Assembly: GCF_000725885.1 (NCBI RefSeq) | Contig: NZ_JODR01000019.1 | Span: forward strand, 1 to 64,000 | Reading direction: 5' to 3' | Origin: Streptomyces albus subsp. albus | GTDB lineage: Bacteria > Actinomycetota > Actinomycetes > Streptomycetales > Streptomycetaceae | Length of the DNA stretch: 64,000 bases | Shown: positions 35,818 to 44,874 of the stretch, piece by piece | Layout of the letters: every line of letters begins with the position of its first letter | How positions within the stretch are numbered: position 1 is the stretch's first letter | Notes under the pieces: generated by a model | What the model was told of the DNA's origin: nothing | The model's input: the letters and a program-made list of their open reading frames with translations, nothing else | Databases searched by the model: none | Made by a program: the position numbers and the translations under genes

Positions 35818-36684
35818 CTATCTCCCGGCCTGTGCGTGGTCCGTCCGCCGCGCGAACGCCCCGGCGCGAGCGGCCAGTACGGCCGCGTGCGCTGCCTCGG
35901 ACGGCAGCGCGGGGTCGGGGTCCGTGCGGAACAGCACCAACTGGTGGTAGAGGGGCGCGGTGGCGGCGACCAGCAGTCGGTGGGCGTCCACCGGGGGCCG
36001 CAACTCGCCGCGCGATACGGCACGTTCCACCACGGGGACGCAGCGCGCGTAGCGGTCGTCCCAGAAGCGGCGCAGCGCGTCCGCCGCTCCCTCGGAGCGG
36101 AAAGAGGCGGCTATCAGGGCCTTGGCGACGGAGGGTTCCTCCGTCAGGGCGTCGCACACCTCTTCGTTCAGTACCCGCAGGTCCTCTTCGAGGGAGCCGG
36201 TGTCGGGCGGCGTCCAGGAGTCCGTGCCGGCGGCGTCGAGCACGTCCGCGAGCAGACCGCCGACGTCCCGCCACCGGCGGTAGACCGTCGCCCGGTGCAC
36301 TCCCGAACGGGCGGCGACGGCATCCACGGTCAGGCCGTCGTACCCGTGCTCCACCAGTAGCGGGCCCACGGCGTCCAGCACTTTCTCGCGGACCCGGGCC
36401 GTGCGCCCGCCGGGACGCTGCACCCCGGGCGGGGGCGGCCCGGGGCGGGGGCCGCGTCCGGGTCCGGACCCGGACCCGCTTCCGTCTCCGTCCGCCGTCC
36501 TGTCTGGGGCCGGGGGCGGGTTCGGGTCCCGAGTCGGGTCCGGGTCCGGGGATAGGTCCGGGCCCGGGGGCAGGTCCGGTTCCGGGGGCAGGTCCGGGTC
36601 CGAATGCGGGTTCGGGTGCCCGGAGTCACCGGGGCTGCCGGGGTTTTTGGGAGTGCTGGGTCTTCTGGGGGTGTCGTGGGTCAT
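35818..36684 (-). CDS. TetR-family regulator with Pro/Asp-rich N-terminal extension
   Basis: 288 residues. The first 90 or so are low-complexity, built from PDLPPEPDLPPGPDLSP-like units. The TetR helix-turn-helix follows at about 95-145 (DGLTVDAVAARSGVHRATVY) with a C-terminal ligand domain of about 140 residues. A typical TetR is about 190-200 residues, so the extension is extra or the true start is internal. A 24-bp palindrome lies in the gap to the divergent ABC-F gene. Confidence 0.85.
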   Translation of the reverse strand: MTHDTPRRPSTPKNPGSPGDSGHPNPHSDPDLPPEPDLPPGPDLSPDPDPTRDPNPPPAPDRTADGDGSGSGSGPGRGPRPGPPPPGVQRPGGRTARVREKVLDAVGPLLVEHGYDGLTVDAVAARSGVHRATVYRRWRDVGGLLADVLDAAGTDSWTPPDTGSLEEDLRVLNEEVCDALTEEPSVAKALIAASFRSEGAADALRRFWDDRYARCVPVVERAVSRGELRPPVDAHRLLVAATAPLYHQLVLFRTDPDPALPSEAAHAAVLAARAGAFARRTDHAQAGR

Positions 36685-36738
36685 TTCCCGATCAATCTCC
36701 GATCCCCCTTGCGGCAGGGGTCGTCGCGTGTCACCATC

Positions 36739-36762
36739 TTAACGCGACAGCCGTCGCGGTAA
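36739..36762. promoter_or_regulatory. Candidate TetR operator of the ABC-F/lyase operon
   Basis: Arms TTAACGCGAC and GTCGCGGTAA around 4 bases, 9 of 10 positions matched, in the gap between the divergent TetR and ABC-F genes. Confidence 0.72.
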
Positions 36763-36829
36763 CAGGCCGCCGGTTGTCCGTCCGAGTCAGTCGAGCCGCG
36801 CCCGCCGCGGCACGGAAGAGGAGTCGCCG

Positions 36830-36997
36830 ATGCTCATCCGAAGCGTTCACCCGGTTCTGCGGTCCGTCGAGGCCGCCTCACCCTCGATCGCTTTGGAGAG
36901 CACGCATGCCTACGCAGCTGACGGCTTCGGCCGTCTCGAAGTCGTACGACGGTCGGACGGTTCTGGACGGGGTGAGCTGCGCGCTCTCCGCCGGTGA
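36830..36997 (+). CDS. Possible regulatory upstream ORF overlapping the ABC-F start
   Basis: 55 codons with AGAGGAG 6 bases before its ATG. It begins MLIRSVHPVLRSVEAASPSI and runs out of frame across the ABC-F start at 36906. Leader peptides commonly sense ribosome-targeting antibiotics upstream of ABC-F and erm genes, so a translational attenuator is conceivable. It may also be chance. Confidence 0.35.
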   Translation: MLIRSVHPVLRSVEAASPSIALESTHAYAADGFGRLEVVRRSDGSGRGELRALRR

Positions 36998-38552
36998 GCG
37001 CGCCGGAATCGTCGGGGAGAACGGTTCGGGGAAGACCACGCTGCTCCGCCTGTTCGCGGGGCAGGAGAAACCCGACCAGGGAGAGATCGTCGTGCACGCC
37101 GAGGGCGGCGTGGGGCATCTCCCCCAAGAAGAAGCGCTGCCGCACGCGTCGACCGTCCAGGAGATCATCGACGGCGCGATGAGGGAGCTGCGCGCCATGG
37201 AGCGGCGACTGCGCGAGCTGGAAGCCGCCATGTCCGCGGGCGACGAGTCGGTGCTGCGGGAGTACGGGGAACTGCTGACCGTCTTCGAGCTGCGCGGCGG
37301 CTACGAGGCGGAGTCCCGTGTCGAGCGCGCGCTGTACGGGCTCGGGCTGGGCGTGGTGCCCCGGGACCGCGCGGTGGGCGGGCTCTCGGGCGGTGAGCGG
37401 GTACGGCTCCGGCTGGCCGCGCTGCTCGCGGCGAGCCCCGAAGTGCTGCTGCTGGACGAGCCGACCAACCACCTGGACGACGCCGCGCTGCGCTGGCTGG
37501 AGGAACATCTGCGCGCCCGGCGCGGTACGACGGTGGTCGTCTCGCACGACCGCGTCTTCCTGGAGCGTGTCACCACCACCTTGCTGGAAGTGGACGCCGA
37601 CCGCCGCACGGTGGTGCGGTACGGCAACGGATACGCGGGCTATCTGGCGGAGAAGGCCGCCGCGCGCCGCCGCTGGGCGGAGGCGCACGAGCGCTGGCGC
37701 GCCGAGGCCGACCGCCTGCGGGAGACGGCGGCCACCACCGCCCGCAGGGTCGCCCCCGGCAGGGGGATGAAAGACGGCAACAAGATGGCGTACGACCGCG
37801 CGGGTGGCCGGGTCCAGCAGTCCCTCGCCAGCCGGGTCCGCAATGCGGAGGAACGGCTGCGCCGGCTGCTTGCCGAACCGGTGCCGCCACCACCCGAGCC
37901 GCTGCGCTTCACCGGGGCCCCGACCGGTTCGGGGATGCGTGGGACGGTCCTGGAAGCCGAGGACATCAGCGTCGGCGGAAGGCTGGGCCGCACCGGTCTC
38001 ACCCTCACGGCAGGGCAGCGCCTGCTGGTGACGGGGGCGAACGGCGCGGGCAAGAGCACCCTGCTCCACATCCTGGCCGGCGCGCTGGAACCGGACACCG
38101 GCCGGGTGGTGCGCCGGGGGCGGGTGGGACATCTCCCCCAGGAGCCGAAGTTCGCGGTGCGCGAGGGCACGACCCTGCTGGAGGCGTTCGCGGCAGGCAG
38201 GCCGGGGCCCCTGGAGCAGCACGCGGAACGGCTGATGTCGCTCGGCCTGTTCGCGGCCGACCGGCTGGAGACGCCGGTGGGCAGGCTTTCCACCGGCCAA
38301 CGGCAGCGGCTGGCACTGGCCCGGCTGGTGACCGAGCCCGCCGACGTCCTGCTGCTGGACGAGCCGACGAACCATCTGTCGCCCGCTCTGGCGGAAGAGC
38401 TGGAGAGGGCCCTGGAGCAGTACGACGGCGCGCTGGTCGTCGTCAGCCACGACCGCCGACTGCGGCAGCGCTGGCGCGGGGCACACCTCGCGCTGACGGA
38501 AGGACCGTGTCCGCTCCTCGCGGGGGCGGCCGAAGAGAGGAGCCGCCCGTGA
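36906..38552 (+). CDS. ABC-F ribosomal protection protein
   Basis: 548 residues with no membrane segment. There are two ABC domains. The first has GENGSGKTT (37-45), LSGGERVRLRLA and LLLDEPTNHLDD; the second has GANGAGKST, LSTGQRQRLALA and LLLDEPTNHLS. The interdomain linker is long and charged, as in antibiotic-resistance ABC-F proteins of streptomycetes, which displace macrolides, lincosamides, streptogramin A or pleuromutilins from the ribosome. Translationally coupled to the virginiamycin B lyase gene, which points to streptogramin A as one target. Divergent from a TetR gene. Confidence 0.9.
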   Translation: MPTQLTASAVSKSYDGRTVLDGVSCALSAGERAGIVGENGSGKTTLLRLFAGQEKPDQGEIVVHAEGGVGHLPQEEALPHASTVQEIIDGAMRELRAMERRLRELEAAMSAGDESVLREYGELLTVFELRGGYEAESRVERALYGLGLGVVPRDRAVGGLSGGERVRLRLAALLAASPEVLLLDEPTNHLDDAALRWLEEHLRARRGTTVVVSHDRVFLERVTTTLLEVDADRRTVVRYGNGYAGYLAEKAAARRRWAEAHERWRAEADRLRETAATTARRVAPGRGMKDGNKMAYDRAGGRVQQSLASRVRNAEERLRRLLAEPVPPPPEPLRFTGAPTGSGMRGTVLEAEDISVGGRLGRTGLTLTAGQRLLVTGANGAGKSTLLHILAGALEPDTGRVVRRGRVGHLPQEPKFAVREGTTLLEAFAAGRPGPLEQHAERLMSLGLFAADRLETPVGRLSTGQRQRLALARLVTEPADVLLLDEPTNHLSPALAEELERALEQYDGALVVVSHDRRLRQRWRGAHLALTEGPCPLLAGAAEERSRP

Positions 38553-39499
38553 CCGCGCAGCAGCCCTTCGCGGAGTGTGCCGCCGGCCCGAGCACCGCCG
38601 TGACCACGGTGGCCGCCTTCGGCGCCGATGCGGGCCCCTACGACGTGGTGACCGGACCCGACGGTGCCCTGTGGGTCACGCTCGTGGCTGCCGGAGCCGT
38701 CGCCCGTGTCAGCCCGGACGGCGAGGTGAGGATGCACGGCCTGGACGTGTCCGGCTGCGGGCCCACCGTCATCACCCCCGGCCCGGACGGCGCCCTGTGG
38801 TTCGCCCGTACCCACGACCACCGCATCGGCCGGATGACCACGGACGGAGTCGCGGAGTCCTTCGCCTTGCCGACGCCCGAGTGCGCCCCGTTCGGTATCG
38901 CCGCGGGCGCCGACGGTGCCCTGTGGTTCACCGAGACCACCGGTAACCGCATCGGCCGCCTCACCACCGACGGTGAGATCACCGAGTTCCCGCTGCCGGT
39001 GAGCGGAGCGTTCCCCTCGGCGCTGGTGGCCGGGCCGGACGACGCCCTGTGGTGCACGCTCAACCAGGCGGACGCGCTCTGCCGGATCGCCCTGGACGGT
39101 GAGATCACCGTGCACCGGTTGCCGACCGAGGGCGCCGCCCCCGTGGGGCTGGTCCGCGGCCCGGGCGAGGACGGCCGGGACGAGTTGTGGTTCGTGGAGA
39201 TCGGCGCCGGACAACTGGGCCGGATCAGCACCGAGGGCCGGGTGGTCGAGTATCCGCTGCCCGACCGTGCCGCCCGCCCGCATGCGGTGGCGGTGACCCC
39301 GGACGGCACCTGCTGGGTCACCGAGTGGGCGGCCGGACGTGTCACGGCCCGTGCTCCCTCCGGCCGGTTCACCGCGTATCCCCTGCCGCACGCCGAGGCG
39401 GAGCCGCACGGGCTCACGGTGGGGCCCGACGGCGCGGTGTATGTCGCTCTGGAGGCCGGGGAGGTGGTCCGCGTCAGCCCCTCGCCGTCGGAGAACTGA
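38549..39499 (+). CDS. vgb: Virginiamycin B lyase (streptogramin B lyase)
   Basis: 316 residues. A seven-bladed propeller is visible as repeats of PDGALWFTE, NRIGRLTTDG and EITEFPLP about every 42 residues. The family opens the streptogramin B ring by cleaving the ester bond without water. The GTG start overlaps the ABC-F stop as GTGA, so the two are made together. Catalytic-region Glu and His are present in the last two blades (TEWAAG, AEPHGL). Confidence 0.88.
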   Translation: MTAQQPFAECAAGPSTAVTTVAAFGADAGPYDVVTGPDGALWVTLVAAGAVARVSPDGEVRMHGLDVSGCGPTVITPGPDGALWFARTHDHRIGRMTTDGVAESFALPTPECAPFGIAAGADGALWFTETTGNRIGRLTTDGEITEFPLPVSGAFPSALVAGPDDALWCTLNQADALCRIALDGEITVHRLPTEGAAPVGLVRGPGEDGRDELWFVEIGAGQLGRISTEGRVVEYPLPDRAARPHAVAVTPDGTCWVTEWAAGRVTARAPSGRFTAYPLPHAEAEPHGLTVGPDGAVYVALEAGEVVRVSPSPSEN

Positions 39500-39541
39500 G
39501 CGCGCCGGCCCGGAAAAGGCACGACGACGCCGCGGCCGGGC

Positions 39542-39593
39542 TCAGCCCCAGCCGTCAGCCCCAGCCGTCAGCCCGGGCCGTCAGCCCGGGCCG
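39542..39593. repeat. Four 13-bp tandem repeats
   Basis: Four units of TCAGCCCCAGCCG or TCAGCCCGGGCCG in tandem in the vgb-methyltransferase spacer. Confidence 0.85.
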
Positions 39594-39674
39594 GCTCACC
39601 CCGGGTCGGCCCGGGGTGCGGGACCGCGGCGGAATCGGCTGGCTGAGCGAGAAACGGAAAGCGAGGATACGGGT

Positions 39675-40433
39675 ATGGCTCGATCGTTCGATGACCTCGT
39701 GGCCGAGGCGGCTTCCGTTTCCGTGGACGGCTGGGACTTCTCCTGGCTGGAGGGCCGTGCCACCGAGGAGCGCCCCTCCTGGGGCTACCAGCGGTTGATG
39801 AGTGCCCGACTCGCCACCGTGTCCTCCGCACTCGATGTGCAGACCGGTGGCGGGGAGGTCCTCGCGGAGGCGGAGAAGCTGCCACCGGCGATGGCGGCCA
39901 CGGAGGCGTGGCCGCCCAACGTGGCCAAGGCGACCGCGTTGCTGCGTCCACGCGGGGTGATCGTCGTCGCGGACGGGGACGAGCCGCCGCTGCCGTTCGC
40001 CGACAACGCCTTCGAGCTGGTGACCAGCCGCCATCCGGTGCGGGCCTGGTGGTCGGAGATCGCCCGGGTGCTGGAGCCGGGCGGCAGCTATCTGGCGCAG
40101 CATGTCGGCCCGGCGTCGGTGTTCGAACTGGTGGAGTTCTTCCTCGGACCGCAGCCGGAGGCCAGGCGACGGCGGCGCCCCGAGGACGAGCGCGCCGAGG
40201 CGGAGGCGGCCGGACTGGAGGTGGTGGATCTGCGCGCGGAGCGACTCCGTATGGAGTTCTTCGACGTCGGGGCCGTCGTCTACTTCCTGCGCAAGGTGAT
40301 CTGGATGGTGCCCGGTTTCACGGTGGAGCGGTACCGCGACCGGCTGCGGGACCTCCACGAACGGATCGAGACGGACGGCCCGTTCGTCGCCCACTCGGCC
40401 CGCTTCCTCATAGAGGCCCGCAAACCGATCTGA
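39675..40433 (+). CDS. SAM-dependent methyltransferase-like protein
   Basis: 252 residues. The class I fold is partly degenerate: motif I is replaced by LDVQTGGGEVLAEA. FADNAFELVTSRHP and RVLEPGGSYLAQHVG are the motif IV and V regions. Substrate unknown. ATG start with GAGGATACGGGT upstream. It could extend the upstream resistance operon but is separated by 175 bases with repeats. Confidence 0.78.
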   Translation: MARSFDDLVAEAASVSVDGWDFSWLEGRATEERPSWGYQRLMSARLATVSSALDVQTGGGEVLAEAEKLPPAMAATEAWPPNVAKATALLRPRGVIVVADGDEPPLPFADNAFELVTSRHPVRAWWSEIARVLEPGGSYLAQHVGPASVFELVEFFLGPQPEARRRRRPEDERAEAEAAGLEVVDLRAERLRMEFFDVGAVVYFLRKVIWMVPGFTVERYRDRLRDLHERIETDGPFVAHSARFLIEARKPI

Positions 40434-40688
40434 CCCGCCCGCCACTCGGCCCCCTCGGCCCCCGGCGGAAGGGCCGAACGGAATGGTGGCGCACCATCGG
40501 CGGGCCGCCCGCGTGCCGCCACCCGGCCGGGCGTGGCGCCCTGCGGGGCACGCCCCGGTGCTGGGCACCAGCCCACGTGCCGCCGACCCGGTGCGCCACC
40601 GGGCACGCCCGCCCCCCCCCAGTGCTGATCACACCAGCCGGCAGCGCCAGCAGGGGCTCCACCAGAGGAAGGTGCCGGCAGGGGGTCG

Positions 40689-41108
40689 TCAGTTCTCGCC
40701 GAAGAGGTCCAGCAGGGACCGTTTTTCGAACATGCGGGCCGTCTCGACGGCGGACGGGGTGCCGGCGCGGGGGTCGGCGCCGGCCTCGACGAGGATGCGG
40801 GCGATCTCCTCCTCACCCTTGAAGACCGCGCCCGCGAGGGGCGTCTGGCCCCGGTCGTTGGGGCGGTTGGGGTCGGCGCCGTGCGCCAGGAGGGTGCGGA
40901 CGGTTTCCGGGTGGCCGTGGTAGGCCGCCAGCATCACCAGGGTGTCGCCCTTGTCGTTGGTGAGGTTGGCGGGGACGCCGGCGCCGACGTATGCGGCGAC
41001 GGTGTCGGTGTCGCCGTGCCGGGCCAGGTCGAACACCTTCTGCGCCAGCTCCAGGACCTCCGGGTCGTGTGCGGGCTCGTCACTCTCGGGGGTGGGTGCG
41101 TCGGTCAT
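40689..41108 (-). CDS. Ankyrin-repeat protein
   Basis: 139 residues with about three ankyrin repeats (TLVMLAAYHGHPETVRTLL, TPLAGAVFKGEEEIARIL). Probably a cytosolic protein-protein adaptor. TACGCT ends 7 nt before the ATG at 41108, so the mRNA looks leaderless; a GTG two codons earlier is less likely. Adjacent to the asparaginase gene on the same strand. Confidence 0.85.
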   Translation of the reverse strand: MTDAPTPESDEPAHDPEVLELAQKVFDLARHGDTDTVAAYVGAGVPANLTNDKGDTLVMLAAYHGHPETVRTLLAHGADPNRPNDRGQTPLAGAVFKGEEEIARILVEAGADPRAGTPSAVETARMFEKRSLLDLFGEN

Positions 41109-41131
41109 GGCCACCAGCGTACGGATGGTGG

Positions 41132-42082
41132 TCAGAACGCGGCGCGGACCTCGCCGACGCGTCGGCCGCCGCCGAGCACGGGCGTGGTGGCGATCCGTTC
41201 GAGGACATCGGCGCTCACTCCCATGTGGGCGGACAGGGCGCGGGCCGCCACCGGGCCCAGTGCCCGTGAGGCGCCGTCCTCCACCTTAAAGGCGAGGGCG
41301 TGGCCGTCCGGCAGGGCGATGGCCTGTACGGCCTCGGCGCCCATCTTGCTGACGGCCCCGGGTATGTCCCGCATCAGCCAGGTGTCGTGGCGCCGGGTGC
41401 CGCCCACGTACTCGGGGTGGGCGCGCATCGCCGCGGCGACCTGTCCTTCGGGGGAGTCGGGCGCGGCCAGGGCGAGGGCGCGGAAGCCGCGGGCGAGTCC
41501 GGTGAGGGAGACGGCCATCAGCGGGGCACCGCAGCCGTCCACACCGGTGTGGGCCACGGGGTCGCCGGTGGCCTCTTCCAGGGTGGCGCGGACGCGCTGT
41601 TGCAGCGGGTGCGCGGGGTCGAGATAGCTGTCCAGCGGCCAGTCGTTGGCCCGGCAGGCGGCCAGCATCGCGGCGTGCTTGCCGGAGCAGTCCATGGCCA
41701 GCGGGGAGCGGGTGCGACCGGCGGCGAGATAGGACTCGGCCTCTTCCGGGTCGAGCGGCAGTGCGGCGGGGCACTGCAGGTGTGACTCGTCCAACCCGTG
41801 TTCGGCGAGCATCGTGCGCACCAGGTCGAGGTGGAACCGTTCGCCGGAGTGGCTCGCCGCGGCGAGGGCCAGTCGTTCACCGCTCAACCGGACGCCGCTG
41901 CGGAGTACGGCGGATGCCTGGAAGGGCTTGTTCGCGGAGCGGGGGAAGACGGGGGCTTCCGGGTCGCCCAGCGCGAAGGTGACGCTGCCGTCCGCCGCCA
42001 GCACCACCAGTGAGCCCCGGTGCCGCCCCTCGGTGAAGCCGGACCTGACGACCTCGGCGAGCACGGGGAGTATGTCGGGCAT
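41132..42082 (-). CDS. L-asparaginase II family protein
   Basis: 316 residues, the Rhizobium etli AnsA-like class unrelated to E. coli asparaginase. Motifs PRSANKPFQASA, MDCSGKHAAMLAAC and HTGVDGCGAPLMAVSL are conserved, including the Ser-Lys pair and Cys residues at the zinc site. It hydrolyses L-asparagine to aspartate and ammonia. GGAAGG precedes the ATG. No signal peptide, so cytosolic. Confidence 0.9.
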   Translation of the reverse strand: MPDILPVLAEVVRSGFTEGRHRGSLVVLAADGSVTFALGDPEAPVFPRSANKPFQASAVLRSGVRLSGERLALAAASHSGERFHLDLVRTMLAEHGLDESHLQCPAALPLDPEEAESYLAAGRTRSPLAMDCSGKHAAMLAACRANDWPLDSYLDPAHPLQQRVRATLEEATGDPVAHTGVDGCGAPLMAVSLTGLARGFRALALAAPDSPEGQVAAAMRAHPEYVGGTRRHDTWLMRDIPGAVSKMGAEAVQAIALPDGHALAFKVEDGASRALGPVAARALSAHMGVSADVLERIATTPVLGGGRRVGEVRAAF

Positions 42083-42194
42083 CTCGGACCTTCCGGTGAT
42101 GTACGGCGTACCACGCTTCGAACAAGTGACCCTTCACGGTAACCGGACCTGCGGAACCGTAAAGCGGACACCCCCCGCACCGTCCGCCGCCGGG

Positions 42195-42773
42195 TCAGGG
42201 CAGCAGATCGTCCACCTGGGCCTCGCCCTCCCGGTAGCGCCGGGCGATTTCCGTGCTGCATCCGTCGGCGGTCCGCTGGAGCGACTGGCGGCGGCGGGAG
42301 ACCTGTTGCTCGTAGCGGACCAGACTTCCCATCGCCGTCTGGAGCTCGCCGTCGGTCCGTGCCTCCAGGTCGCTCAGCCCGACTTCGGCGAGCATTTTCT
42401 CCGCCAGCGCCCGGTACTCCCCGCCGCGCGGTGCGGCGAGAGTCACATGACGCGCGGAGCGGTGGCCGGCCGGAGCGTCGGCGAGGATCTGCGGCAGCCG
42501 GTCGAGCAGTGGCGAGCCCGCCGAGCTGCGCCGGGCCAGTTCCGCCCGGAGGATGTCGATACGTCCTTGGAGGAGTCTGCGCACATAGCTGAGGTCCGCC
42601 TCGTCCTGCTGGGCCGTGCGCCGCAAGGCCCGCAGCTCCGGCAGGCTCAGTGTGTGCAGGTCCGGCTGGCCGTCCTCCGGCGGCAGCACCTCCCCCGTCT
42701 CCCCGTCCGCGGCAGCCTCCCCGGCCCGGGGCTGCTGCGGCATCCGAGCCCGGCCCGCTCCGGTTGTGCTCAT
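42195..42773 (-). CDS. rsiG: RsiG, c-di-GMP-dependent anti-sigma factor for WhiG
   Basis: 192 residues, coiled-coil. Both E-x3-S-x2-R-x3-Q-x3-D c-di-GMP motifs are intact: E58-S62-R65-Q69-D73 and E155-S159-R162-Q166-D170. In Streptomyces, RsiG with c-di-GMP binds sigma WhiG and delays sporulation. GAGGGG precedes the ATG. Divergent from dtd. whiG is not in this window. Confidence 0.93.
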   Translation of the reverse strand: MSTTGAGRARMPQQPRAGEAAADGETGEVLPPEDGQPDLHTLSLPELRALRRTAQQDEADLSYVRRLLQGRIDILRAELARRSSAGSPLLDRLPQILADAPAGHRSARHVTLAAPRGGEYRALAEKMLAEVGLSDLEARTDGELQTAMGSLVRYEQQVSRRRQSLQRTADGCSTEIARRYREGEAQVDDLLP

Positions 42774-42932
42774 GGGCTGTGTCCCCTCATCCCCATCGCG
42801 CGGTAGCTCGCGCTCTTTGCTGAACGCACCGCGTGTGGGCATCGTGCCACTCCGTGGCCCCCGCTCGCACCGCCTGCGCCCCGTGGGACAGCCGCGCGTC
42901 GGGGGTCGGGCCGGCACGGCATGATGGGCGGC

Positions 42933-43358
42933 ATGCGAGCTGTGGTGCAGAGGGTGGACGGCGCGAGCGTCACCGTGGACGGCCGGACCGTTGGTCGGAT
43001 AGTCGGCGAGGGCTTGTGCGTGCTGGTCGGAGTGACGCACGACGACACGAAGGAGAAGGCAGCGCAGCTCGCGCGGAAATTGTGGTCCGTGCGGATCCTG
43101 CACGGTGAGAAGTCGTGTTCGGACACCGGGGCGCCACTGCTCGTGATCAGCCAGTTCACTCTCTACGGTGACGCGCGGAAGGGGCGGCGTCCCACGTGGA
43201 ACGGGGCCGCGCCGGGCGAGGTCGCGGAGCCGCTGGTCGACGAAGTCGTCGCGCGGTTGCGGGAGATGGGCGCGGAGGTCGCCACCGGCGAGTTCGGCGC
43301 CGACATGAAGGTGTCGTTGACGAACGACGGCCCCTTCACGGTCCTGCTGGAGGTGTGA
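42933..43358 (+). CDS. dtd: D-aminoacyl-tRNA deacylase
   Basis: 141 residues, full family length. It begins MRAVVQRV, with catalytic motif ISQFTLYGD and the C-terminal [11 protein letters not shown] (Gly-cisPro type loop). It removes D-amino acids from mischarged tRNA. Start at the third in-frame ATG by family alignment. No ribosome site; CATGAT lies 7 bases upstream, so possibly leaderless. Confidence 0.95.
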   Translation: MRAVVQRVDGASVTVDGRTVGRIVGEGLCVLVGVTHDDTKEKAAQLARKLWSVRILHGEKSCSDTGAPLLVISQFTLYGDARKGRRPTWNGAAPGEVAEPLVDEVVARLREMGAEVATGEFGADMKVSLTNDGPFTVLLEV

Positions 43359-43711
43359 GGGGGCACGCGCCGGCCTCCTCCGCCGTCCCGGCACGGCGGG
43401 CGACCCGGTACGGGGACGGCCCCGGCCTGACCCGTCCCGACGGACGTGGTCGTCTCCGTCCCGACGGACGTGGTCGTCTCCGTCCCGACGGACGTGGCCC
43501 GTTCCCGTACCGGCCCGAGCTCGACGGACGGCCCGTCCCCGCCCGAGCCCGGCGAAGGCGTCGCCGCAAGGGGCAACCGCTCCAAGGCGCGCAGCCGCTC
43601 CAAGGCGCGCGCAACCGCCCCAGAGGCCAACCGCCTCACGACGTGACCGCTCCCAGGGCCAGCCGTCCCCAGGGCCAGCCGTCCCAGGGCCAGCCCCAAG
43701 GGACAACCGTC
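43359..43711. repeat. Repeat-rich convergent spacer
   Basis: Between dtd and ygfZ. It holds a 24-bp unit (CGTCCCGACGGACGTGGTCG plus TCTC) repeated 2.7 times at 43433-43497. Further on are two copies of a CGCTCCAAGGCGCGC-type unit and three of CCAGGGCCAGCCGTCC type. No gene. Confidence 0.8.
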
Positions 43712-44722
43712 TCAGGGGGCGACGACCACTTCCTGTGCTGCCGCCGTCGCGTCGGGGCCGACGATGAGTTCCGCCTCCGGGTCGACGTTCCGCTTGACCA
43801 GGGCGAGGGCGATCGGGCCCAGCTCGTGGTGGCGGGCGGAGGTGGTGATGAAACCGATCTGCCGTCCTTCCAGACCCTGGGCGGCCAGCCGGACCGCGTC
43901 GCCGTGCACCGGCAGCCGCACTTCGCTGCCGTCCAAGTGCAGGAAGACCAGCCGGCGCGGCGGTTTCCCCAGGTTGTGGACACGGGCGACGGTCTCCTGC
44001 CCCCGGTAGCAGCCCTTGTCGAGGTGCACCGCGGACCCGATCCAGCCGACCTCGTGCGGGATCGTGCGGTGGTCGGTCTCCATGCCCAGGCGGGGCCGCC
44101 GGGCCTCGACGCGCAGCGCCTCGTGGGCGAGGACGCCGATGGCCGGGCCGTGGGAGGCGGCGAAGGCGCTCAGTTCGGCGCGCGGCAGGAAAAGGTCACG
44201 TCCGTGTGCGGTCTCGCGTACGGCGCGGACGCTGCCGGGGATCTCGGCGATGGAGCCGGCGGGCAGGTGGACGACGGCGACCTCGTCGGTCAGGTCGGCG
44301 ATCTCCACCCGGTAGAAGAACCGCATGCTCTCCAGGTAGGCGATCAGCTCGCCCTGCTTGCCGGGCTCGGTGTGCATCCACACCGTCGTCCCGTCGTCCA
44401 CGAGCTGGAGTGCCTGTTCGATGTGCCCGTTGGCGGAGAGGATCAGCGCCTCGGTGGCCTGCTGGGGCGGCAACTGCTCGACGTGCTGGGTGAGCAGCAG
44501 GTGGAGCCAGGAGAGCCGGTCAGCGCCGGAGACGGTGACCACGCCGCGGTGCGACAGATCCACGAATCCGGTGCCGTCGGCGAGGGCACGCTGCTCCTTG
44601 AACAGATCGCCGTAGTGGGCGGCGACACCTTCGTCGGGGGCTTCGGCGGCGACGGCGCCCGGCAGCGTGAGCAGGGGACTGGGAGCGGGAGCGGAGCTGT
44701 CGCTCGGGCTGCTGGAGGACAT
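43712..44722 (-). CDS. ygfZ: YgfZ-family folate-binding protein
   Basis: 336 residues, a GcvT-like fold with the diagnostic KGCYRGQE motif whose Cys is needed in Fe-S cluster maintenance. It uses tetrahydrofolate and supports repair of certain Fe-S proteins. TAGGCT ends 6 nt before the ATG, so it is probably leaderless. Conserved neighbour of nur and dtd. Confidence 0.93.
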   Translation of the reverse strand: MSSSSPSDSSAPAPSPLLTLPGAVAAEAPDEGVAAHYGDLFKEQRALADGTGFVDLSHRGVVTVSGADRLSWLHLLLTQHVEQLPPQQATEALILSANGHIEQALQLVDDGTTVWMHTEPGKQGELIAYLESMRFFYRVEIADLTDEVAVVHLPAGSIAEIPGSVRAVRETAHGRDLFLPRAELSAFAASHGPAIGVLAHEALRVEARRPRLGMETDHRTIPHEVGWIGSAVHLDKGCYRGQETVARVHNLGKPPRRLVFLHLDGSEVRLPVHGDAVRLAAQGLEGRQIGFITTSARHHELGPIALALVKRNVDPEAELIVGPDATAAAQEVVVAP

Positions 44723-44874
44723 ACGGCCAGCCTACGACGGCCGGTCCGCGCCCTCACGGTTCCCGTCGCCCCGAGGCCCTTCGTTCCCGTCGCCCCAGGT
44801 TTCTCGGGCCCGTCGTCTCAGGACTCGTGCCCGTCGCCCCGGGACGCTCCCCGGGCCCCTTCGGGCTCGTCGTC

